Shown here in pieces: positions 53,262-62,396 of a stretch of DNA of 64,000 nt (its first letter is position 1; each line of letters starts with the position of its first letter). The translations under genes were made by a program, and so were the position numbers. The notes under the pieces are model-generated. The model saw nothing but the letters and a program-made list of their open reading frames with translations, did no database searches and was not told the DNA's origin. This DNA is from an uncultured Clostridia bacterium (GTDB taxonomy: Bacteria > Bacillota > Clostridia > Christensenellales > Borkfalkiaceae). The stretch spans positions 1 to 64,000 of the forward strand of contig CANQXZ010000002.1 in assembly GCA_947627955.1 (NCBI GenBank). The letters run 5' to 3'.

Positions 53262-53756
53262 ATGTTTTGCATAGAATGCGGCAACGAGCTCAGCCTCATG
53301 TACGCCAAGGGCGAGGGGCTGGTGCCTTTCTGCAAGAACTGCGGCGAATTCCGCTTTCCGCAGTTCGCCACGGCGGTGAGCATGGTGGTGTTCAACAGGG
53401 CAAAGGATAAAATTCTGCTCGCAAAACACGTCGGGCAGGAGGACTTTATACTCTTCGCGGGCTATGTGAAAAAGGGCGAGACGGCTGAAAAAGCCGTTAC
53501 CCGCGAATTCAAGGAAGAGACGGGGCTGAACACGGTAAAATCGAAGTTCATGTCCTCGCGCTATCACGAGCCGAAAAACGTGCTCATGCTCAACTTCCTC
53601 ATGATTGCGGAGGACGGCGAGCCCAAGCTCGACGCCGACGAAATTTCGGAAGTGCGCTGGTTTACGCCCGAAGAGGCGCTTTCCAACATCAAAAAGGATT
53701 CCACCGCGGAGGCGTTTTTGAAAAACGCCGTTACGGAGATAAAAAAATTCAACTGA
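53262..53756 (+). CDS. Nudix hydrolase with N-terminal zinc ribbon (NudC-like)
   Basis: 164 residues. Zinc ribbon Cys3, Cys6, Cys24 and Cys27, then a complete Nudix box from Gly67 to Gly88 (GX5EX7REX2EEXG). The arrangement resembles a shortened NADH pyrophosphatase; the substrate may be NAD(H), capped RNA or another nucleoside diphosphate derivative. LemA follows by 14 nt. Confidence 0.88.
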   Translation: MFCIECGNELSLMYAKGEGLVPFCKNCGEFRFPQFATAVSMVVFNRAKDKILLAKHVGQEDFILFAGYVKKGETAEKAVTREFKEETGLNTVKSKFMSSRYHEPKNVLMLNFLMIAEDGEPKLDADEISEVRWFTPEEALSNIKKDSTAEAFLKNAVTEIKKFN

Positions 53757-53770
53757 GAGGACTTTAAATT

Positions 53771-54364
53771 ATGGATCTGTTGGCACTCGGAACAGGGGCT
53801 ATCGTCGGCATCGCGATAGCCGGGGTAGTCGTATTTTTGTTGCTCGTTGCGCTTATCTGGGGAATAGTCTCCTACAACTCCTTTGTAAAGCTCGATTCGC
53901 AGTGCGACGAGGCGTTTTCCACCATGGACGTATATCTCAAAAAGAGATACGACCTTATCCCCAACATAGTGAACACCGTGAAGGGCTACGCCGCGCACGA
54001 GAGCGAAGTGCTCGAAAAGGTCGTGCAGGCGCGCTCCAACGCGCAGGCGGCAAAGACGGCGGCAGAAAAGCTGGACGCTAACGTGCAGCTTTCGGGCGCG
54101 CTCCGCTCCCTCAATATGGTAGCCGAAAACTATCCCGACCTGAAAGCGAACACGAACTTCATGAACCTGCAAAACCAGCTCTCCTCCATAGAGGGCGAGA
54201 TAGCAAATTCGCGCAAGTACTACAACGCGGTGGTAAAGACCTTCAACACCAAGATAAGGTCCATCCCCGCGAACATAGTCGCGAACATGATGAAGCTCGA
54301 AAAGAAGCCCTATTTCGAGATAGACGACGAAGCCGAAAGGCAGAACGTGAAAGTGGAATTCTGA
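53771..54364 (+). CDS. LemA family membrane protein
   Basis: 197 residues. An N-terminal helix (about 12-35) is followed by the family core SYNSFVKLDSQCDEAFSTMD, YLKKRYDLIPNIVNTVKGYAAHE and a long coiled helical bundle. Function is unknown. It is paired with the DUF2207 protein, a common arrangement that implies joint action at the membrane. Confidence 0.93.
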   Translation: MDLLALGTGAIVGIAIAGVVVFLLLVALIWGIVSYNSFVKLDSQCDEAFSTMDVYLKKRYDLIPNIVNTVKGYAAHESEVLEKVVQARSNAQAAKTAAEKLDANVQLSGALRSLNMVAENYPDLKANTNFMNLQNQLSSIEGEIANSRKYYNAVVKTFNTKIRSIPANIVANMMKLEKKPYFEIDDEAERQNVKVEF

Positions 54365-54398
54365 TCTCAGCTTTTTATACGCATTCAAGAGGGAAAAT

Positions 54399-56309
54399 AT
54401 GAAGAGAACGAAAGTAACTCCCCTCCTCTGCCTCGCGGCGCTCGCCGCCGCGGTTCTGGTCGTGTGCGCGGGCGCGGCGTTTTCCGCCTCCGCGGATACG
54501 GCTCTCGCGGAGAGCTCCTTTTCAGCCACGTCTTTCGAGTTCACGGACTACGGAGTGGAGTACGACATAGAGGCGGACAGGGTCCTCCACGTGACGGAGG
54601 ACATGACGGTCAAATACACGGGTTACCGCTCCACGGGCTTTATAAAGGACATTCCCGTGAACGGCGGGGAACTCGTGCGGAACGTGAACGTCACCGAGAC
54701 GGTGGACGGCAACGTTATCCCCGCATATTTCAAGGTGGAGATAGAGGACAGAGACTTTATCAGCGTCGTCATAGGGGACGACTCCATAAAGCGCGGCAGC
54801 GAGTGTATCTACACGCTGACGTACGACTACTGCCTCACCCGCGCGCAAGAGGGCGCGGACAGGCTCAACCTGAACGCGATAGGCGTGGCGAGACCTTCCG
54901 CCATACACGGCGCCAAGGTGACTGTGACCGCGCCCGCGGGATTTATAAGGGCGACATATACCGCGGGAGAGCGCGGCTCGGGGGAGGAAACTCCCGTGAC
55001 GGGCGTGACGACCGAAACGGACGGCAGAAAGAAGTTCGTCCTGTCCGGGCTCGAACTCGGCGAATACGAGGGCGTGAGCCTCTTTATGGAGTTCGAACCG
55101 GGCACGCTTAAAACCTATTTCGAGTTTACGCCCTATATATACGTCATAGCGGCGGCGGCGCTCATCCTCGCGACGCTGGCGGTGAAAGCGGCGTTTTTCA
55201 ACCGCCACAGGCTCATCCCCGTGGTCAACTTCGAGGCGCCCGACGGCATGGACCCCCTTATCATGGGCAAACTCATAGACAATAAGGTGAACGCCGAGGA
55301 CGTGACCTCCCTTATATACTATTGGGCGGACAAGGGATATCTTGCGATAGACTTGAACGACAAGGATGACCCCGTACTCATAAAGCTGAAAAATCTGCCC
55401 GCAACCGCGCAGAACTACGAACAGGCGGTGTTCGCGGGGCTGTTCAGAACGGGCGAGGGCAAGCGCGTTAAGACGAGCGAGCTGCGCTATGCCTTTTACC
55501 GCACTTTCGAGAACGCGACAGCCATGGTAAACGACAAGGCGAAAGGGCTTTACAGCAGCGGGAGCATAGGAGTATCGGTTATCTTCGCCCTGCTCGGCGG
55601 GGCGCTCGCGGGGCTGGCTCCCCTCCTTTCCGCGCTCACCGCAATACACTCCTCGCTGCTCTATTTCTACGGCTTTATCGCCCTGCTCCCCGCCCTGATA
55701 CTCTACGGGCTGACCGAGACGGTCATGTACAACAAATTCAAGAACGCGGGCAAGAAAAACGTGCTCTTCTGCGCCCTGATTGCGCTCGGGATCGCGCTGT
55801 GCACCCTGATATTCGCATTCGTCATCCCCGATTCGGTGATACCCATGCTGCCCAAAGTTCTGCTCCTCGCGCTCTGCTTTACCGGCGTCGCGCTGTCCGT
55901 TCTGATAGTCAGCCGCACGCAGAGCTACACTGAAAAGCTGAACGGCATCATAGGGTTCAGAAACTTTATTCTGTACGCCGAAAAGGACAGGCTCGAACGG
56001 CTGCTCGAAGAGGATCCGCAGTACTACTACCACGTGCTGCCGTACGCGCAGGTTCTGAACGTTTCGGACAAGTGGGAGGAAAAATTCAAGGACATAACTA
56101 TGGCTCCTCCCGTGTGGGCTACGTGCTCCGACACGGAGGTGTTGCTCAACTTTACGATACTGAACGGCGCGATACGCCGCTCTACCACCACGATAGCGAG
56201 CGGAATGATCTCCCGCCCCTCCTCCTCCGGCGCAGGCGGCGCGGGCGGAGGGTTCAGCTTCCATATTTCCGGCGGCGGACACGGCGGCGGCGGTTTCCGC
56301 GGCAAATGA
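54399..56309 (+). CDS. DUF2207 domain membrane protein
   Basis: 636 residues. Signal peptide (about 1-35), extracytoplasmic beta-domain (about 40-240, with VTEDMTVKYTGYRSTGFIKDIP), a first membrane helix near 250, a cytoplasmic region, and two to four further helices (about 385-510). The C terminus is a Gly/Ser-rich low-complexity tail (GGGHGGGGF). A standard partner of LemA; role unknown. Confidence 0.9.
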   Translation: MKRTKVTPLLCLAALAAAVLVVCAGAAFSASADTALAESSFSATSFEFTDYGVEYDIEADRVLHVTEDMTVKYTGYRSTGFIKDIPVNGGELVRNVNVTETVDGNVIPAYFKVEIEDRDFISVVIGDDSIKRGSECIYTLTYDYCLTRAQEGADRLNLNAIGVARPSAIHGAKVTVTAPAGFIRATYTAGERGSGEETPVTGVTTETDGRKKFVLSGLELGEYEGVSLFMEFEPGTLKTYFEFTPYIYVIAAAALILATLAVKAAFFNRHRLIPVVNFEAPDGMDPLIMGKLIDNKVNAEDVTSLIYYWADKGYLAIDLNDKDDPVLIKLKNLPATAQNYEQAVFAGLFRTGEGKRVKTSELRYAFYRTFENATAMVNDKAKGLYSSGSIGVSVIFALLGGALAGLAPLLSALTAIHSSLLYFYGFIALLPALILYGLTETVMYNKFKNAGKKNVLFCALIALGIALCTLIFAFVIPDSVIPMLPKVLLLALCFTGVALSVLIVSRTQSYTEKLNGIIGFRNFILYAEKDRLERLLEEDPQYYYHVLPYAQVLNVSDKWEEKFKDITMAPPVWATCSDTEVLLNFTILNGAIRRSTTTIASGMISRPSSSGAGGAGGGFSFHISGGGHGGGGFRGK

Positions 56310-56322
56310 CGGACATACAAAA

Positions 56323-56355
56323 ACGGCGGGCGCATGCGCCCGCCGTGATTTTTTT
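56323..56355. terminator. Bidirectional terminator
   Basis: ACGGCGGGCG-CATG-CGCCCGCCGT plus T run; between the convergent DUF2207 and rplI genes. Confidence 0.88.
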
Positions 56356-56361
56356 AAGGCG

Positions 56362-56805
56362 TTATTCGGCTTCCACCGAAACGGTTATCTTCGAGACGAC
56401 CCCCTCCATCAGCCTGAGCTCCGTCTCGTATGAGCCGAGGGTCTTTATGGGCGCGGCGAGCGCGATCTTGCGCTTGTCCACCGTGTATCCCGCCGCGGCG
56501 AGCGCCTCGGATATGTCCGCCGAGGTCACAGAGCCGAACACTTTTCCGTTCTGCCCCGCCTTTATGCGGACGGTGAACTGCTTGCCGTTGAGCGTTTTGG
56601 CGAGCTCACGCGTGGCTTTTTCCTCCTCCGCCCTGTGGAAATCGGCGGCGGACTTCTTCATGGAAATATCGTTGAGCTTTGCCGCCGTAGCGACTTCGGC
56701 AAAGCCCTTTTTTATGAGAAAGTTCCTCGCGTAGCCCTCGTTGACGTCCACGACGTCGCCCTTTTTGCCCTGACCTTTCACATCCTGCAACAGTATGACT
56801 TTCAT
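56362..56805 (-). CDS. rplI: 50S ribosomal protein L9
   Basis: 147 residues. The N-terminal rRNA-binding domain MKVILLQDVKGQGKKGDVVDV, a long connecting helix (about 45-75), and the C-terminal domain are all present. Monocistronic with a strong promoter; rpsR and dnaB, its usual neighbours, are absent. Confidence 0.97.
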   Translation of the reverse strand: MKVILLQDVKGQGKKGDVVDVNEGYARNFLIKKGFAEVATAAKLNDISMKKSAADFHRAEEEKATRELAKTLNGKQFTVRIKAGQNGKVFGSVTSADISEALAAAGYTVDKRKIALAAPIKTLGSYETELRLMEGVVSKITVSVEAE

Positions 56806-56823
56806 AGTTTTCTCCTTTACAGT

Positions 56824-56852
56824 ATTTTATTGCATCGGCAGCCGTTTGTCAA
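56824..56852 (-). promoter_or_regulatory. Promoter of rplI
   Basis: Minus strand: TTGACA, 17 bp, TAAAAT. Confidence 0.85.
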
Positions 56853-56906
56853 TACCCGCCGTATATTTTGCCGCCCGCCGCGCAGAATATTAAAGGAGGT
56901 ATTCAT

Positions 56907-57062
56907 ATGGAAAACAGCGTAAACACCGATATAGCCTGCGACGTTTCTACGTGCAGACACAACTATAAGAGCTGCAACTGCACTCTTCCCAAGATAAAAG
57001 TGGGGTGCACCTGCAACGCGGACGCCTGCACTTGCTGCCAGAGCTATTCCGAAAAGATATAA
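56907..57062 (+). CDS. Small Cys-rich protein (DUF1540-like)
   Basis: 51 residues with nine Cys in the pattern ACDVSTCRHNYKSCNCTLPK then KVGCTCNADACTCC. It fits DUF1540, small putative metal-binding proteins found mainly in spore-forming Bacillota. AAAGGAGG has ideal spacing. Monocistronic with its own terminator (57071-57096). Confidence 0.82.
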   Translation: MENSVNTDIACDVSTCRHNYKSCNCTLPKIKVGCTCNADACTCCQSYSEKI

Positions 57063-57070
57063 AAAAAATC

Positions 57071-57100
57071 GGCGCGCGGCTTTTATAAGCCGCGCGCATT
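57071..57100. terminator. Terminator after the DUF1540 gene
   Basis: GCGCGCGGCTT / AAGCCGCGCGC hairpin with flanking A and T-rich ends; also downstream of the CvpA-like gene on the minus strand. Confidence 0.8.
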
Positions 57101-57109
57101 CTTTACATT

Positions 57110-58192
57110 TTAAGTGAGCCAGCTCCTCAGAGGTATCAGCTCTTTCATTCCGAACGCTATCAAAAGGTTGTCGGAATAGAAGAACTTCGCGACGGAGGAA
57201 TACTCGAAAAAGGACGTGAACGTCTCCATAAACGGCAGATCGGAGATGGGCTGGAACACCGCGCCCAAAAAGAGCATCAGTGCGACGGCTATGATAAATC
57301 CCACGGTGCCGCCGAGAATGCCGTCCGCGAAGTAGAACGCGGAGCCGAACCTCGCGAAGTCTATCACGCGCGAGATGAGCGCGGAGAGCACCGCCACGAT
57401 TATTATCAGCACGAGGGACAAGCCCACGGTTATTATCCATCTCGCCACGTTTTCGGCAAGCTCTGCGGTGAATTGGGGGATATTGCTCGCCGAGATCTTT
57501 TCAAACAGCTTTGCGCCGAGCGCGGCAGAGGCGGAATCGAACATTCCCGATTTGAACACGAGCGCGTACGAGAGCGCGCAGCCGCCCACGGCGAGACCGA
57601 GCACCAACAGCCCCCACAGCGAGGTGAATATGCCCTTTGCAAAGCCCTGCCGTATGGCAAGGTTTATTATGCCTATCACAAGGAGGTCGGCAGCCACTTT
57701 TTTCACGTTCTGCCAGAGCCCGCCGCCCAGCACCGAGGTGTACAATCTGGAAGCGCCCTCCCATATGCGCTGGAGCTGCGCGACGTCCAGAATGAAGAAG
57801 CATGTAATGAGTATCGCGGCGCAGATGACGAAGCCCTTTATGGCGAGCGTGAGCCCGCCCCATATCCTGTTGAACACGCCCAAACCGCCGTAAGAGCGGA
57901 GGTCGTCCTCCCTCTTTTGCATGCCGCGGTCTATCGCCTTCTGCATTATGCGGGAGAGGCAGACAAAGAGAATGAGCGTCACCGCGGAGAGCAGCAGGGT
58001 GATTATGCCCGCCGTTTTCGCCGCGACGCCGTTGATCTTGAGTATAGCGGCTACGCCTATCGTTATGGTGGCGGAAATCGCGTAATCGCTCGCCCACGTG
58101 GAGACCTTATTGAAGCCCTTTACAAGCCCTATAATGAGCCCGATAAGCGCAAATACTCCGAGCGCCGCCCATATAATTATATCGAAAACCAA
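57110..58192 (-). CDS. CvpA-like polytopic membrane protein
   Basis: 360 residues and about eight membrane helices arranged as two CvpA-like halves, each with a Gly-rich helix (GVFNRIWGGLTLAIKGF and FADGILGGTVGFIIAVALML). CvpA-type proteins affect colicin V export and biofilm or envelope functions; the mechanism is unknown. The start is TTG with GGAGG 8 nt upstream. It follows glnS by 14 nt. Confidence 0.78.
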   Translation of the reverse strand: MVFDIIIWAALGVFALIGLIIGLVKGFNKVSTWASDYAISATITIGVAAILKINGVAAKTAGIITLLLSAVTLILFVCLSRIMQKAIDRGMQKREDDLRSYGGLGVFNRIWGGLTLAIKGFVICAAILITCFFILDVAQLQRIWEGASRLYTSVLGGGLWQNVKKVAADLLVIGIINLAIRQGFAKGIFTSLWGLLVLGLAVGGCALSYALVFKSGMFDSASAALGAKLFEKISASNIPQFTAELAENVARWIITVGLSLVLIIIVAVLSALISRVIDFARFGSAFYFADGILGGTVGFIIAVALMLFLGAVFQPISDLPFMETFTSFFEYSSVAKFFYSDNLLIAFGMKELIPLRSWLT

Positions 58193-58206
58193 TCCAACGA
58201 CCTCCG

Positions 58207-59853
58207 TTATTTATTGAAATTGTCTTTAAGGGAAACTATCTCGGAAAGCACGAGCTTCCCGTCCTCGGTGAATTTTTTGTAATAACCCGTGCGGATGAGC
58301 TGGAAGGGCGTATTTTCGTCACACTCCCAAAGGCGGGGTTCCGCCTTGCCGAAGAGTATCTTTTCGCTCGCGGCGTTCAGCCTCTCGGCGTAGTCCTGAT
58401 CGGGATATTCCTCGTCTTTAAGGAGGGGTTCGTACCGCCTTATCTCGGCGTCGTGCCCGTATTTGGCGTCTACCCACTGTATAACGCCCTTTGCCTTTAT
58501 GTCGGAATGCTCCGAACTCCCGCTGCGCGTCTCGGGGAAATAGGTGCAGAGCAGTTCCTCCACCTTTCCGTCTTTGCCCAGCTTCACCTCGTCGCAGCGC
58601 ACGATGTACGCCGATTTGAGGCGGACCGTGCCGCCCTTTTGCAGCCTCTTATACTTGGGGGGCGGGTCGAGCGAAAAATCGTCGCCGTCGATGTACACGC
58701 TGCCCGTGAACTTTATTTTGCGCGCGCCAACGCCCTTGACGGGGTTGGTCTCGAAATCGACCTCCTCCTCGCCCGAATAGTTGGTCACGGTGAGTTTTAT
58801 GGGGTTCAGCACCGCCATAGCCCTCTCGGCGTTCTCGTTTAGGTCGTCCCTTATGCAGCTGTCGAGCTGGGCGGAGCTGACGACGGAATACGCCTTTGCA
58901 ACGCCCACGTCGGCGCAGAATTTTTTGAGAGCCTCGGGGGGCACGCCGCGGTTTTTCAAGCCCATTATTGTGGGCATTCTCGGGTCGTCCCAGCCGCGCA
59001 CAAAGCCCTCGTCCACGAGCTTTTTGAGATAGCGCTTGGACATGAGGGTGTTGGTTATATTCAGCCGCGCAAACTCTATCTGGCGGGGCAGGGGAGCCTT
59101 AAAGCCCGCCTTTTCCACGAACCAATTGTAGAGGGGACGGTGATTTTCGAATTCGAGGGAACAGAGCGAGTGCGTTATGCCCTCTATCGCGTCCGAAACG
59201 GGATGCGCGAAGTCGTACATGGGATATATGCACCACTTGTCCTTGGTGCGGTAGTGCGAGACGTGCGCTATGCGGTAGATCACGGGGTCGCGCATGTTGA
59301 CGTTGGGCGAGGACATATCTATCTTCGCCCTGAGCGTGCGCGCGCCGTCGGGATATTTGCCCGCCTTCATCTCGCGGAAGAGCTTCAGATTCTCCTCTAT
59401 GCTCCTGCCGCGGTAGGGCGAGGGCGTGCCCGGCTCCGTCAGGGTGCCGCGCGTTGCCGTTATCTCCTCCGCCGAGAGGTCGCACACATACGCGTTGCCG
59501 TCGAGAATGTATTTTTCGGCTATCTCGTACAGCCTGTCGTAGTAGTCGGAGGCGAACACGAGCTTGTCGTACTCGAACCCCAGCCACTTCACCGCCTCCA
59601 CTATGGAGTCGACGTATTCATAGTCCTCTTTTGCGGGATTTGTGTCGTCCATTCTCAGGTTGAGGGTGCCGTGATAGCGCTCCTTCACCCCGAAATTTAT
59701 GCACATCGCCTTTATGTGACCTATGTGCAGATAGCCGTTGGGCTCGGGCGGGAACCGCACCTTTATATTATTGCCCACCGACTCGAATTTACCCGCTTCG
59801 AGTTCCTCGTTTATTATCTGCTCTATAAAATTTGTAGCTTCGGGAAGTTGCAT
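58207..59853 (-). CDS. glnS: Glutamine--tRNA ligase
   Basis: 548 residues, class I. HIGH at 43-46 in PEPNGYLHIGHIKA, and LMSKRYL as the KMSKS equivalent. A two-domain C-terminal beta-barrel anticodon-binding region follows, as in GlnRS rather than GluRS. Many Bacillota lack GlnRS and use the GatCAB route, so its presence beside a separate gltX is notable. Confidence 0.95.
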   Translation of the reverse strand: MQLPEATNFIEQIINEELEAGKFESVGNNIKVRFPPEPNGYLHIGHIKAMCINFGVKERYHGTLNLRMDDTNPAKEDYEYVDSIVEAVKWLGFEYDKLVFASDYYDRLYEIAEKYILDGNAYVCDLSAEEITATRGTLTEPGTPSPYRGRSIEENLKLFREMKAGKYPDGARTLRAKIDMSSPNVNMRDPVIYRIAHVSHYRTKDKWCIYPMYDFAHPVSDAIEGITHSLCSLEFENHRPLYNWFVEKAGFKAPLPRQIEFARLNITNTLMSKRYLKKLVDEGFVRGWDDPRMPTIMGLKNRGVPPEALKKFCADVGVAKAYSVVSSAQLDSCIRDDLNENAERAMAVLNPIKLTVTNYSGEEEVDFETNPVKGVGARKIKFTGSVYIDGDDFSLDPPPKYKRLQKGGTVRLKSAYIVRCDEVKLGKDGKVEELLCTYFPETRSGSSEHSDIKAKGVIQWVDAKYGHDAEIRRYEPLLKDEEYPDQDYAERLNAASEKILFGKAEPRLWECDENTPFQLIRTGYYKKFTEDGKLVLSEIVSLKDNFNK

Positions 59854-59880
59854 TTTACCGTCTTCTTCTATCGATTATTG

Positions 59881-61542
59881 TCAGGAAAGTCCGCTTATAA
59901 CGCCGTTGTCGTCGATATCTATGTGCTCCGCGCAGGGAACTTTCGAGAGCCCGGGCATGAGCATTATCTCGCCAGCCACGGCGACTATGAAGTTCGCGCC
60001 GCCCTTGTACACTACGTCGCGCACATATATTCTGAACCCCTCGGGACGGGCGAGTTTTTTCGGGTCGTCGGAGAGTGAATACTGCGTTTTGGCGATGATA
60101 ACGGGCAGGTCCTTTATGCCCTTGCTCTCTATCTCGGCTATCTTGGAGAGGGCGAGCTCGGAAAAGTCCGCGCCCTCGCCGCCGTATATGTTTTTGACTA
60201 TATCGTTGACTTTTTTAACGACGGGATCGGACAAATTATAGGAATAGTGCAGTTCGGAGGGGATATCGCACGCCTTTATGACGGCTTTCGCGAGCTCGAC
60301 GCCCCCTTCTCCGCCCTTCAAAAACACGTCGGTGAACACGGCTTTCGCCCCCGCCTTTTCGCACGCGGAGAGCACTTCGTCTATCTCTGCCTGCGTGTCG
60401 GTGGCAAAGCGGTTCATTGCCACTACGACGGGCTTTTTGTACACGTTCACCACGTTTTCCACGTGCTTCAAGAGGTTGGGAAGCCCCGCCCTCAGCGCCG
60501 CGAGGTTCTCCTCCGCAAGCCCCGCCTTATCCGCGCCGCCGTGGAGTTTCAACGCCTTTACGGTGGCGACTATCACCACGCAGTCGGGCTGGATACCCGC
60601 CACGCGGCACTTCGTATCGAGGAATTTTTCCGCGCCGAGGTCTGCGCCGAAGCCCGCCTCCGTGACGGTGTAATCGGCGAGGGTCATCGCCGTGTATGTG
60701 GCGCGCACCGAGTTGCAGCCGTGGGCGATGTTGGCGAAGGGCCCGCCGTGGACTATCGCGGGAGTGCCCTCGAGGGTCTGCACGAGATTGGGCTTTATGG
60801 CGTCCTTCAAAAGGGTGGTCATAGCGCCGTCCGCTTTTAAGTCGCGGGCGCGCACATAGCCGCCCTCCGCGTTCACGCCGACGACTATGTCGCCTATCCT
60901 CTTTTTGAGGTCTTTGAGGTCGCGGGCGAGGCACAGTATAGCCATCACCTCGGAAGCCGCGGTTATCTCGAAGCCCTCCTCCCTTTCATAGCTGACGCAG
61001 CCCTTCATGTTGCCGGCTGCGTTGTGCAGGGTTATGTTGCGGAGCGCGCGGTCGTTCATGTCCATGCAGCGCTTGAAATATACGTGCTTTATCCCCAGCT
61101 CGTTGCCGCGGAAAATGTGGTTGTCTATCATGGCGCAGAGCAGGTTGTTAGCCGCCGTGATAGCGTGAAGGTCGCCCGTGAAGTGCAGATTTATGTCCGC
61201 CATGGGCACGACCTGCGCGTATCCGCCGCCCGCGGCGCCGCCCTTGATGCCGAAAACGGGACCCAGCGAGGGCTCCCTGAGCGCAAGGCACACCTTTTTG
61301 CCTATCCCCGACATTCCGTCCGCAAGACCTATGGATACGGTGGTTTTGCCCTCGCCGCTCGCCGTGGGGTTTATCGCCGTGACCAGCACGAGTTTGGAAC
61401 GGGGCTCCACTTTTTTGACGTTTATCTTCGCCTTGTACTTGCCGTACAGTTCGAGGTCGTCCTCCGCCAGCCCGAGTTTTGCGGCTATTTCGCGGATGTC
61501 TTTCATTTTACAGCTTTCGGCTATTTCGATATCAGAGAGCAT
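59881..61542 (-). CDS. fhs: Formate--tetrahydrofolate ligase
   Basis: 553 residues. ATP-dependent activation of formate to 10-formyl-THF for purines and one-carbon (acetogenic or reverse) metabolism. P-loop NPTASGEGKTT near residue 65, and the family segment FGIKGGAAGGGYAQVVPM. ATG 61542 is preferred over an in-frame GTG at 61551, which lies inside the AAAGGTGG ribosome-binding site. Confidence 0.97.
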   Translation of the reverse strand: MLSDIEIAESCKMKDIREIAAKLGLAEDDLELYGKYKAKINVKKVEPRSKLVLVTAINPTASGEGKTTVSIGLADGMSGIGKKVCLALREPSLGPVFGIKGGAAGGGYAQVVPMADINLHFTGDLHAITAANNLLCAMIDNHIFRGNELGIKHVYFKRCMDMNDRALRNITLHNAAGNMKGCVSYEREEGFEITAASEVMAILCLARDLKDLKKRIGDIVVGVNAEGGYVRARDLKADGAMTTLLKDAIKPNLVQTLEGTPAIVHGGPFANIAHGCNSVRATYTAMTLADYTVTEAGFGADLGAEKFLDTKCRVAGIQPDCVVIVATVKALKLHGGADKAGLAEENLAALRAGLPNLLKHVENVVNVYKKPVVVAMNRFATDTQAEIDEVLSACEKAGAKAVFTDVFLKGGEGGVELAKAVIKACDIPSELHYSYNLSDPVVKKVNDIVKNIYGGEGADFSELALSKIAEIESKGIKDLPVIIAKTQYSLSDDPKKLARPEGFRIYVRDVVYKGGANFIVAVAGEIMLMPGLSKVPCAEHIDIDDNGVISGLS

Positions 61543-61658
61543 TTGTACCACCTTTAATAAATCTTTTGATTTATTATATCATATATCGCCGTCAATGTAC
61601 AACATTTCGCAAGCCTTTTGAAATTTTATTTTTTTATGTGTTTTTTTTACTTTTTTCC

Positions 61659-61687
61659 GTTTAGATGCTCCCCGAAAACGGTATAAT
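61659..61687 (+). promoter_or_regulatory. Promoter of hsp20, sigma-B-like or sigma-A
   Basis: GTTTAG, 14 bp, CGGTAT fits a sigma-B-type promoter. TATAAT at 61682 could serve sigma-A, but no good -35 is present. An inverted CCGTTT/AAACGG pair surrounds the spacer. Confidence 0.5.
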
Positions 61688-61693
61688 TAAAGT

Positions 61694-61783
61694 GAACAAA
61701 GGAAGACGGTAGGCAGCGGGTAACCCGCGCACCGCAGCCTCCCCAAGTTATATCAAAAAATATAATTTTAAGGAGATTTTGTT
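61694..61783 (+). promoter_or_regulatory. Structured 5' leader of hsp20
   Basis: About 90 nt with a GCGGG-TAA-CCCGC hairpin inside an AGGC/GCCT pairing, then TTATAT-CAAAAA-ATATAA just before TTTTAAGGAG. A CTCC stretch could pair with the GGAG of the ribosome-binding site. A thermosensor role is a guess. The rest of the gap from 61543 is AT-rich and otherwise empty. Confidence 0.4.
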
Positions 61784-62194
61784 ATGAAACACTATTTACA
61801 GACCAGACATGGCGACGACTATGACTCTTTCGACGTATTCGACGACTTCTTCAAGCCCATGTTCTTCGACGAGAACAGGGAAATGAGGACGAACATCAAG
61901 GAGAACGAAAAGGACTACGAGCTCGACCTCGAACTGCCCGGCTTCGAAAAGGACGACATAAAGATAAGCCTCGACGACGGCTATCTCACCGTAAGCGCGG
62001 CGAGGAAAAAAGAGGAAGGCAAAAAGTATCTGAGAAGGGAGATCTCCGAGAGCGTTTCGAGGAGCTACTACGTGGGCTCCAACACCGAGAGGGAACAGAT
62101 AAAGGCGAGATACAACAACGGCATTCTCACCCTCACCGTCCCCAAGGACGCCCCCGAAAAGCCCAAGACGGATAAATTGATTCCCATCGACTGA
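61784..62194 (+). CDS. Small heat-shock protein, Hsp20/alpha-crystallin family
   Basis: 136 residues. An acidic, Phe/Asp-rich N-terminal arm leads to the alpha-crystallin domain (about 37-125): YELDLELPGFEKDDIKISL, an EISESVSRSYYV loop and ARYNNGILTLTVPK, then a short tail ending KLIPID with the IxI-like motif. ATP-independent holdase. AAGGAG precedes the ATG; a terminator follows. Confidence 0.95.
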   Translation: MKHYLQTRHGDDYDSFDVFDDFFKPMFFDENREMRTNIKENEKDYELDLELPGFEKDDIKISLDDGYLTVSAARKKEEGKKYLRREISESVSRSYYVGSNTEREQIKARYNNGILTLTVPKDAPEKPKTDKLIPID

Positions 62195-62233
62195 CGGATA
62201 AACTCAGGCAACACAAAAAAATCCAAAACGCTC

Positions 62234-62273
62234 AGCCGCGCGGGCTTTTCAAAAGCCCGCGCGGCTGTATTTT
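62234..62273 (+). terminator. Terminator after hsp20
   Basis: AGCCGCGCGGGCTTTT / AAAAGCCCGCGCGGCT hairpin with TGTATTTT. Confidence 0.85.
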
Positions 62274-62313
62274 GCACGGCGGCGGAATTTCGCGGCGAGA
62301 CGGGGATATTTGC

Positions 62314-62342
62314 TTGACTTGAAGGGCGTTTTGGGATATATT
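62314..62342 (+). promoter_or_regulatory. Promoter of glyS
   Basis: TTGACT, 17 bp, TATATT. No T-box leader is visible in the roughly 50 nt before the ATG. Confidence 0.75.
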
Positions 62343-62396
62343 GATTTTATCATTTTTTGGCTGTCCGCCCCCTCGGGCGCGGATAAGGGAGTATAT

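Noticed and set aside
61700-61750. A c-di-GMP-I-like (GEMM) riboswitch upstream of hsp20
   Set aside because: Only a short AGGC...GCCTCC resemblance; the GNRA tetraloop, its receptor and the conserved junction are missing.
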